DNA of 22,168 nucleotides, taken from UBA6059 sp964351595. Lineage in GTDB: Bacteria > Bacteroidota > Bacteroidia > Cytophagales > Cyclobacteriaceae. Each line of letters opens with the position of its first letter. The stretch's first letter is position 1. The translations under genes were made by a program, and so were the position numbers. Of the stretch, positions 16,889-22,168 are shown piece by piece. The stretch is from contig CAYGOT010000084.1 of NCBI GenBank assembly GCA_964351595.1, positions 1 to 22,168 on the forward strand. The letters run 5' to 3'. The notes beneath the pieces are model-generated. The model was not told where the DNA came from and searched no databases. It saw only the letters and a program-made list of their open reading frames with translations.

Positions 16889-17725
16889 ATGAAACAGCGA
16901 AGAAGTGAGTTGATCATACGTCAGTGGAAGCCGCACAATATTGACGGTATCAGGCTACTCACCACTTCTTATCAGTTGCACCAGTTCCCAAACCACTTCC
17001 ATGATTATTACTCATTTCTGTCTGTAAGAAAAGGTGTAAATGAGGGGTTCACGGAAAAAACGCCTTATCGATTTGGTACCGGGGCTGTGCTCACTATTGG
17101 CCCGGGTCAGGTGCATGCAGGCAATAGCTATCAAAAAAAGCCGCTCATTTTCGATGTACTCCACGTGGAAGATAAAGCTTTGCAAGAGTGGTCATTGAGG
17201 AATAACATCACGCCAAGTACTTATGAATTTAGCAGAGCACCTTTTACATCAGCCAAGGCCTATAAATTATTTGAACAATTAAGCGCGGCAATCAGGCTAA
17301 AGGAAAGTACCCTGCAAATAGAGTTGCTCTTTGATCAATTCATCAGCACAATGGTCTCTGGTGATGCCACCCACTGCCCTACTGAGCGTGATAGTTGTAA
17401 GCGCGGTACAAAACCATATATAGCAAGATCGATCGAATATCTCCATGCCCATTATGATCAGGATATAACACTTCAGGAGTTGTCAGCCGCTGCATGCGTT
17501 AGCCCTCACCATCTTATCCGCCAGTTTCACAAGCAACTCGGCTTGACCCCATTCCAGTACTTAAGGAACTACCGGGTAGATCAGGCCAGGAAACAATTGA
17601 TTGATAATAGCAATTTAGCTTCAATAAGCGCCAGTGTTGGTTTCTATGATGAAAGCCATTTCATCAGGAATTTCTACCAAATTTTGGGAGTCTCACCTTC
17701 CTCCTACCGGAAAGCACTCAGTTAA
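16889..17725 (+). CDS. AraC-family transcriptional regulator with cupin sensor domain
   Basis: This 278-residue cytoplasmic regulator has an N-terminal AraC-type cupin (about 22-95) with HFHDYYSF at 36-43 and GPGQVHAGNS at 71-80. Such domains bind a small ligand, often a sugar or phenolic compound; the ligand here is unknown. The C-terminal double helix-turn-helix lies at about 178-275. The first HTH is ITLQELSAAACVSPHHLIR (193-211), and the second covers 243-264 with the family signature GFYDESHFIRNFYQILGVSP (251-270). It follows the second permease by 8 bp and could regulate the permease operon, the downstream DJ-1 unit, or both. It is notable that the next gene encodes a GlxA-type DJ-1/PfpI domain, which in other bacteria is often fused to just this kind of AraC HTH. 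Confidence 0.92.
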   Translation: MKQRRSELIIRQWKPHNIDGIRLLTTSYQLHQFPNHFHDYYSFLSVRKGVNEGFTEKTPYRFGTGAVLTIGPGQVHAGNSYQKKPLIFDVLHVEDKALQEWSLRNNITPSTYEFSRAPFTSAKAYKLFEQLSAAIRLKESTLQIELLFDQFISTMVSGDATHCPTERDSCKRGTKPYIARSIEYLHAHYDQDITLQELSAAACVSPHHLIRQFHKQLGLTPFQYLRNYRVDQARKQLIDNSNLASISASVGFYDESHFIRNFYQILGVSPSSYRKALS

Positions 17726-17775
17726 AGTCAAAAAGAGCAATTCTGTACAATTATGCTAACCACCAGCACTATTGG

Positions 17776-17779
17776 TTTG
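17776..17779 (+). promoter_or_regulatory. Weak -7-like element before the DJ-1 gene
   Basis: The 78-bp gap 17726-17803 separates the AraC gene from the exported DJ-1 gene and may hold a promoter. TTTG at 17776-17779, preceded by TA at 17770s spacing similar to the acpP element (TATTGGTTTG), is the only Bacteroidota -7-like match. It lies 24 bases before the ATG. No convincing -33 TTG is seen, so the call is weak. Read-through from the AraC operon is equally possible. Confidence 0.2.
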
Positions 17780-17803
17780 CATTAAACTCAAATAAGAATT
17801 GTG

Positions 17804-18943
17804 ATGGATCAAATAATCAAATGCCTCTTATTCATTGGACTAGCTGTGATGGTAGTCAATGCATCAGCTCAAAATATTCTCGATAGGGCGCCCGAACACG
17901 GTGAGGTGATCTACCGCTGCGTGCCCTGCGGTTGCCAACATGATGATGTCGTTTTCGGCGAGCCTGGAAGCTGTCCGTCATGCAATATGACCCTCAATGC
18001 AAGTCTGCACGGCTATGAGCCGATAAGCAGACAGTCTGTATTGGTGGGCATACTCCTGTTCAATGGCGCAGATATTATGGATGTGACCGGGCCCTGGTCA
18101 GTATTCTCTCATGCCCATCTCAGTGTGAGGACTGTCGCCAAAACCACAGATGATGTACAGCTGAGCGGTGGATTAGTCCTCACTCCTGATTACCAGCTGG
18201 AAGACTTCCCAAAGGTCGATGTGCTGGTCATCCCCGGCGGTGGCCCTGCAGAAAGCAATCAGGATCCGCAGATCGTATCCTGGCTCAAAGCACAACGTGA
18301 CTCTGTAGAAACAATGTTTTCTGTCTGTAGCGGTGCATTCCTACTTGGTAAGGCCGGAATACTCGATGGCCAGCAAGCAACTACTTTTGCTTCCCTGATC
18401 CCACAGTTTGAGCAGGAGTTTCCAGAAGTAAAGGTCCTTCGTGATGTCAAATACACCAATAACAGCAATGTCTTTACCTCGGCTGGATTGTCCTCTGGTA
18501 TAGAGGCCTCCTATCAGGTATTGGCGGAATACTACGGTCAGGGGTTTGCGCAGAATGTCGCCAATCACATGGAGTATGACTGGGATATTAAGTCAGACTA
18601 TGCCCGAACTCAGTTGGCCGACAACTATCTCCTCTCTCTTCAGTCAATAGTCAATCTTTTTGCTCAGGACTTCAATTACTCTTATGGAGGGATTGATCAA
18701 TGGGAGTACCGCTTCGAACTGAGAAGCGGGATTGATGAGGCTCAATTCCTTTCTACGCTCCGGGAAGAACTAAAAGGACAAATTGCCTGGACGGATGTAA
18801 GCCCGGCTTCACTTACGGGACGCTTGGATAATAAAATACTCGGACCCGGAATAATACATATCAACACAGCGACTCAAGATGAAAAACACACCGTAACCAT
18901 TACGGCCAATCGAGTAACACAAACCCGTTCCCATGACGAATAA
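17804..18943 (+). CDS. Exported DJ-1/PfpI (GlxA-type) protein with N-terminal Cys-rich metal-binding-like domain
   Basis: From the ATG at 17804 the protein has 379 residues; a GTG at 17801 adds one. A signal peptide (MDQIIKCLLFIGLAVMVVNASA, cut before Q23) implies export. Residues 37-64 form a Cys knuckle, YRCVPCGCQ then PGSCPSCNM, with C39, C42, C44, C57 and C60. It resembles the YxCPMHP/CPxCGM heavy-metal-binding domain of Bacteroidota envelope proteins. A DJ-1/PfpI domain (about 78-265) follows: ILLFNGADIMDVTGP (83-97), VIPGGGP, nucleophile-elbow Cys C175 in FSVCSGAFLLGKAGILDG, and FTSAGLSSGIEA (224-235). This is most like isonitrile hydratase and the sensor half of GlxA-type regulators, but there is no HTH. 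The last 110 or so residues are unrecognised. The usual His of ATTHW is Phe (ATTF). The 3' end overlaps the next gene by 11 bp. Function is unknown. Confidence 0.82.
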   Translation: MDQIIKCLLFIGLAVMVVNASAQNILDRAPEHGEVIYRCVPCGCQHDDVVFGEPGSCPSCNMTLNASLHGYEPISRQSVLVGILLFNGADIMDVTGPWSVFSHAHLSVRTVAKTTDDVQLSGGLVLTPDYQLEDFPKVDVLVIPGGGPAESNQDPQIVSWLKAQRDSVETMFSVCSGAFLLGKAGILDGQQATTFASLIPQFEQEFPEVKVLRDVKYTNNSNVFTSAGLSSGIEASYQVLAEYYGQGFAQNVANHMEYDWDIKSDYARTQLADNYLLSLQSIVNLFAQDFNYSYGGIDQWEYRFELRSGIDEAQFLSTLREELKGQIAWTDVSPASLTGRLDNKILGPGIIHINTATQDEKHTVTITANRVTQTRSHDE

Positions 18944-20240
18944 TTACCTAAAAACACCTCCACTACTGTGCTGGATAACCAGTTTGATGCTAGTATCATG
19001 TCTTGCCAAAGCCGATGAACCCAGCGCAAAAATCGATGAGCGAATTACGTTCAAAATCACAGAAAACGTAAAACTTAGTACTGACTGGAGCGAGTTGCCA
19101 CTTGTGGAGCCTCACATCAGTGCGCACCCTTCTGATCCCAATATACTGCTGGTTGCTGGTCAGCTGGTCAACGATATCGATCGCCCGTATGAAAGCTGTC
19201 AACTACTGACCTTTCATAGTGAAGATGGCGGACAGACCTGGCTGGAGCAGACACACGACTGGTATGGTTATGATCCCTGGTCGACCATCTTGTCCGATGG
19301 AGCCGCCATTGTCTCCTGGATTGGTAATAAGGGAAGCTTTCAACACGCCTTTCCGATCAGGTTGTTTTATTCTGGCGCTTCATTGAGAGATTGGGATTCA
19401 GCTGTTCAAACCCTACCGGGAAATCATGACGGTACAAAATTGGTAACACATAATGGCCGAACCTATTTCACAACAGTGAAATTCAGAGATGATATGGGTG
19501 CAGATGTAATGGTATACCGAAATTCTGGTAAGGGGGAATTTGAACTCATGGATCGAGTCGATGGCAAAGGAGTCAGGCTCAACTTCTGTGAACCCGCCAT
19601 ACTCAGTGATGGTACGCTCATAGTTCCCTATGCGCATTATCAAAAAGAAATATGGGTTAACCGATACAGTCCCTTGACCGGACAAATTGGTGAACCAGCA
19701 GAAGTCTCTACCCACTCTGGAGGTGCACAAGGCTACATGAGCTTCGTAGCGGATAATCACCAAGGCTCAAAATTCAATAACAGCGTCTATTTCGTAAGAG
19801 CCTTAAGCCAAAGTTCCGGGAAAAGCGGCGTTTGGCTCAACTCCTCAAAAAATGGCGGTTTGACCTGGAGTGAAGACACCCGAATCGACCTCTATGATGA
19901 AGCCAAAGTAAGCAAAGCCAAACTTGCAACTCTTGCCGTAAATGATGACGGAGTAATCATGATTTCCTGGGTTGATAGTCAAGAGGAAATAGGAGCCAAT
20001 GACATCTACTGTACAGCCTCCTTTGATGGTGGAGCAAGCTTTAGCCGACCTCAGCGCGTATCTTCCACAAGCTCATCGCCTAAAACGCATGGCAATGCTG
20101 ATGTAGCTAATAAATTCTCAGGTGGAGGCCATTACATGGGAATCGCAGCTAAGGCAGACGGCAAGTTTCAATTGGTCTGGGCCGACAGTCGCGCCGGTGT
20201 TTTTCAGCTCTATACGAGCGAGGTAGCCGTGTATAAGTAA
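18933..20240 (+). CDS. Exported Asp-box (BNR) beta-propeller protein, sialidase-like fold
   Basis: This 435-residue protein begins with an export signal. LVSC at 20-23 fits a lipobox, so lipoprotein anchoring is likely, although cleavage after AKA (25-27) is an alternative. Three Asp boxes are visible: SEDGGQTW (96-103), SKNGGLTW (305-312) and SFDGGASF (363-370). The opening VEPHISAHPSDPNILLVAGQ (58-77) and the ending GGHYMGIAAKADGKFQLVWA (397-416), with DSRAG next, are typical of Asp-box propellers often labelled exo-alpha-sialidase. The FRIP motif carrying the first catalytic Arg of true sialidases is absent, so sialidase activity is doubtful. The ATG lies inside the preceding gene (11-bp overlap), implying coupled translation with the DJ-1 protein. 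The next gene starts 4 bp downstream. Confidence 0.82.
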   Translation: MTNNYLKTPPLLCWITSLMLVSCLAKADEPSAKIDERITFKITENVKLSTDWSELPLVEPHISAHPSDPNILLVAGQLVNDIDRPYESCQLLTFHSEDGGQTWLEQTHDWYGYDPWSTILSDGAAIVSWIGNKGSFQHAFPIRLFYSGASLRDWDSAVQTLPGNHDGTKLVTHNGRTYFTTVKFRDDMGADVMVYRNSGKGEFELMDRVDGKGVRLNFCEPAILSDGTLIVPYAHYQKEIWVNRYSPLTGQIGEPAEVSTHSGGAQGYMSFVADNHQGSKFNNSVYFVRALSQSSGKSGVWLNSSKNGGLTWSEDTRIDLYDEAKVSKAKLATLAVNDDGVIMISWVDSQEEIGANDIYCTASFDGGASFSRPQRVSSTSSSPKTHGNADVANKFSGGGHYMGIAAKADGKFQLVWADSRAGVFQLYTSEVAVYK

Positions 20241-20244
20241 GGGC

Positions 20245-21117
20245 ATGAATCGGATTTCTATTCCAATTTTCATCTTCCATGTACTTCTCCATCAGGCACT
20301 GGCTCAACCACCATTCGAGCCTTTCGAGCCCTATCGGGAAAACTCAATGAGGCTGATTCAAGGGGTGAGTTTCTCTTCAGATGATCAAATTATGTATTTC
20401 ACTCTTCCACATTCGGAATACCAATCATCTTTTGGCTTAAAGACGGATCATGAAGCAGCCAGACTAGGAGTTTATCAAGCCACTAAAACCGATACTGGTT
20501 GGAGCCGGCCTGACTTGCTGTCGTTTTCGGGGAAAATCTCACAATATGAGCCCACTTTATCTCCAAATGACAGTATTCTACTATTCAATTCGAAGCAATG
20601 GACTGACGATAGTCTATCTCCAGCCAACAATATTTGGTTTAGCAGACTAGAGAACGGGGCATGGACGACTCCAGGAAGTCTTGTGAACGTCAATACTTTT
20701 GAAAGAGAAGAGTCTTACCCAACCCTATCTAAAGACGGAAAACTGATCTATACCAAGGAAGAACAGATTGCAAATCATATCATCTATTCATTGTATCAAA
20801 CGAATTTTGAGGGTGAGCGAACTAAGGCTGGTACCCGATTAAATCTATTCCCATATCCGGCCAACCTAAGCGATCCCTGTTTGTCATCGGATGGAAGATA
20901 TCTGTTGTTCACGAAGTTTGATCCTGACAATTGGGAGGCAAGCTGCGATCTTTATATGTCCATTCACGAATCAGGCAAATGGACAACTCCAATCCCTTTG
21001 GAGCAAATAAACAGTTCTGGACCTGATTTTTCAGCTTATTTGACCGCTGACAGTCAATGGCTTTACTACAGGAGAAACTACCATTATGTGAGAGTAAAAT
21101 TTGAAGATATTCTTTGA
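20245..21117 (+). CDS. Exported PD40/TolB-like beta-propeller protein
   Basis: This 290-residue protein has a signal peptide (MNRISIPIFIFHVLLHQALA, cut before Q21). The mature part has WD40-like PD40 blades recognised by the S-x-D-G pattern: VSFSSDDQIMYFT (41-53), EPTLSPNDSILLF (102-114), YPTLSKDGKLIYT (158-170), DPCLSSDGRYLLFTK (210-224) and SAYLTADSQWLYYRR (263-277). Five such blades account for nearly the whole chain, so no extra enzymatic domain fits. It follows the Asp-box gene by 4 bp and closes the apparent DJ-1/Asp-box/PD40 operon. Similar proteins in Bacteroidota are usually labelled hypothetical or PD40 domain proteins; a binding or scaffold role in the envelope is inferred. Confidence 0.8.
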   Translation: MNRISIPIFIFHVLLHQALAQPPFEPFEPYRENSMRLIQGVSFSSDDQIMYFTLPHSEYQSSFGLKTDHEAARLGVYQATKTDTGWSRPDLLSFSGKISQYEPTLSPNDSILLFNSKQWTDDSLSPANNIWFSRLENGAWTTPGSLVNVNTFEREESYPTLSKDGKLIYTKEEQIANHIIYSLYQTNFEGERTKAGTRLNLFPYPANLSDPCLSSDGRYLLFTKFDPDNWEASCDLYMSIHESGKWTTPIPLEQINSSGPDFSAYLTADSQWLYYRRNYHYVRVKFEDIL

Positions 21118-21137
21118 TCGCAAAGCCTCGTAATGGC

Positions 21138-21187
21138 AAGTAGGAAATAGTGCATTAACCTTTAGCATGAATTTAAGGTGCCTACTT
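21138..21187. repeat. Interrupted inverted repeat in the gap before the lipoprotein gene
   Basis: AAGTAGG (21138-21144) pairs with CCTACTT (21181-21187), and inside it ACCTT (21158-21162) pairs with AAGGT (21175-21179). Together they could form a two-part stem with one 13-base bulge and a 12-base loop. No T-run follows on either strand. It may be an mRNA 3' structure for the PD40 gene, a leader element of the lipoprotein gene, or chance. Confidence 0.25.
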
Positions 21188-21239
21188 ACAACCCCGATCG
21201 TTTTTCATGGGTCTCTGGTATGGATTAAATGAAGTCTTT

Positions 21240-21665
21240 ATGAAAACATTCCTTTCTGTCGCCTGCCTATTATTCTTCACCGCATGTGGTAATGATGACA
21301 CTTTGGATGATGTCTATGTCGATTATGATCAAGCTTTCACGCTGCGCATAGGTCAAAGAGCAATAACCAGTGATGGCGCTCAACTCAAGCTAATCGATAT
21401 ACCCACCGACTCTCGTTGTGCGCTGAATGCCACATACGTATGGGAAGGAGAGATCGTCGCTGAACTCGAAGGCGCTCATGGAGGTGTGTCCATCCCCATT
21501 GAGCTCAAGCATTCTCCAGGTCAGACTGATCCGGTTACCGCCAATTTCATAAGGTTTCAAGTCGAACTGATAGAGGCCAACCCTTACCCCGATCTCAATA
21601 AGAAGAATGGTCAGATCAAACGTGACGATAGTGAGCTGAAGCTGGTATTAAGTGGTATTCAATAA
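21240..21665 (+). CDS. Small secreted lipoprotein with DSRC...W-G motif
   Basis: From the ATG at 21240 the product has 141 residues and starts with a lipoprotein signal, MKTFLSVACLLFFTAC, with the lipidated Cys at C16 followed by GNDD. An ATG at 21207 would add 11 residues before the signal and is less likely. The mature part resembles a widespread Bacteroidota family of small beta-sheet lipoproteins: FTLRIGQ (33-39), then DSRC (57-60) and VWEGE (67-71), then FQVELIEANPYP (106-117) near the end. The usual pattern has a second Cys before Val-Trp (DSRCP...C-V-W-A-G). Here that position is Tyr (NATYVWEG), so a disulfide would be lost. Function is unknown. A strong hairpin terminator follows the stop. 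Confidence 0.75.
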   Translation: MKTFLSVACLLFFTACGNDDTLDDVYVDYDQAFTLRIGQRAITSDGAQLKLIDIPTDSRCALNATYVWEGEIVAELEGAHGGVSIPIELKHSPGQTDPVTANFIRFQVELIEANPYPDLNKKNGQIKRDDSELKLVLSGIQ

Positions 21666-21677
21666 CCTGTAAAATCA

Positions 21678-21707
21678 AAAAAGGTCACCTGATTAGGTGA
21701 CCTTTTT
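21678..21707. terminator. Symmetrical bidirectional intrinsic terminator
   Basis: AAAAAGGTCACCT (21678-21690), loop GATT, AGGTGACCTTTTT (21695-21707) form a perfect 13-bp stem with A-run and T-run ends on both strands. It lies 12 bp after the stop of the plus-strand lipoprotein gene and 27 bp after the stop of the minus-strand T9SS gene. It should end transcription from both sides. Confidence 0.9.
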
Positions 21708-21733
21708 GGTTGTTGTGTACCGAGTTAAGATTA

Positions 21734-22168
21734 TTATTTAAGTATTTTCTTAGTGATCGTGATATCATCAAAGTCGATGACCAGCATATAGATACCTGAA
21801 GCCAACCCTTGCAACGAAATAGGTTCTCGATGCTCGAGCCCTACTTTGTTAAATGACCTTTGGCTCATCATTTGGCCAGATATCGTCATCAGTCTGACAT
21901 TCACCACACCTGAACCTTCATTGTGCATGTACAAAGTGATCTGATCTTGAGCCGGAATTGGATAAAGACTTACCAACCGCGATAGCTCGATTTCATCGAG
22001 ACCTGTGACGGTGCTTTCGACCTGCGTGACCAGAATCACGCCATCTTCCTGCACCACTACATTGAGTTGCACATCTTCTCCTTCCGTTATAGTATTATCA
22101 GCACCTTCTACGAGTTGGCCATCCTTGTCCATCACAAGTTCGTAATCACCTTCCAATAGTCCTTCGAA
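21734..22168 (-). CDS. T9SS-exported protein, C-terminal sorting domain (5' end outside window)
   Basis: The reading frame is open to the right edge (first visible residues FEGLLEGDYELVMDKDG), so only the last 144 residues are seen. The TTG at 22154-22156 is not a real start. The final 80 or so residues form a type A T9SS sorting domain: SLYPIPAQDQITLYM, then VNVRLMTISGQMM, then LQGLASGIYMLVI, and the end TITKKILK. Such domains target proteins through the PorU-type sortase pathway for surface attachment or release. The usual YPNPA motif reads YPIPA here. The preceding residues are acidic and Val-rich and look like beta-sandwich or linker sequence. The protein's main function lies outside the window. 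Confidence 0.88.
   Translation of the reverse strand, partial: FEGLLEGDYELVMDKDGQLVEGADNTITEGEDVQLNVVVQEDGVILVTQVESTVTGLDEIELSRLVSLYPIPAQDQITLYMHNEGSGVVNVRLMTISGQMMSQRSFNKVGLEHREPISLQGLASGIYMLVIDFDDITITKKILK

Noticed and set aside
17804..18943. GlxA-type transcriptional regulator
   Set aside because: The DJ-1 domain fits, but the protein has a signal peptide and no HTH, so it cannot act as a cytoplasmic DNA-binding regulator.
21207..21239. Upstream ATG start for the small lipoprotein
   Set aside because: It adds 11 residues before a compact lipoprotein signal that starts well at the ATG at 21240.
22154..22156. TTG as the start of the T9SS protein
   Set aside because: The frame stays open through the window edge and the visible part is only a C-terminal region, so the gene starts outside the window.
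1..22168. CRISPR arrays, tRNA/rRNA genes, insertion sequences, phage or toxin-antitoxin genes
   Set aside because: I looked through all intergenic gaps, which are short, and saw no repeat arrays, transposase-like reading frames or RNA-gene signatures.

Overview
The window looks like chromosomal DNA from a Bacteroidota bacterium, most likely a Cytophagales-type marine or soil lineage. The reasons are: a type IX secretion (T9SS) C-terminal sorting domain at the right edge; an IPExxxVDY-like small protein next to pyruvate kinase; the acpP-fabF-rnc order; a tandem pair of long MacB/FtsX-like permeases without an ATPase; frequent lipoproteins and LxAQ-type signal peptides; and few Shine-Dalgarno sequences. 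The order-level placement is inference. No mobile element, tRNA, rRNA or CRISPR array is visible.

Left part (1-10517) is housekeeping. The tail of an MBL-fold hydrolase overlaps an NFACT/RqcH-type ribosome quality-control gene (TAATG junction). That gene converges on and overlaps by 17 bp the tail of pyk, which forms a two-gene minus-strand unit with the IPExxxVDY-like gene. A divergent unit on the plus strand carries acpP, fabF, rnc and nadE, tightly packed or overlapping. nadE converges, with a 3-bp gap, on a minus-strand PMCA-type Ca2+ P-type ATPase. A perfect 18-bp dyad lies about 52 bp upstream of the ATPase start.

Right part (10808-22168) is more accessory and mostly concerns the cell envelope. 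An exported Kelch beta-propeller is followed by two tandem FtsX-like permeases and an AraC-family regulator (gaps of 2 and 8 bp, so probably one operon). Next comes an unusual exported protein with a Cys-rich heavy-metal-binding-like knuckle, a DJ-1/PfpI (GlxA-type) domain and an unrecognised C-terminal domain. It overlaps by 11 bp an Asp-box (BNR) propeller protein, which is followed 4 bp later by a PD40/TolB-like propeller protein. A small lipoprotein and the 3' end of a T9SS-exported protein converge on a strong symmetrical bidirectional terminator.

The most unusual region is 16889-21117. There an AraC-type regulator sits beside an exported metal-knuckle/DJ-1 protein and two exported propellers. 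GATase1-AraC regulators normally carry the first two modules on one cytoplasmic chain; here they are on separate proteins in different compartments. Any joint function is inference.
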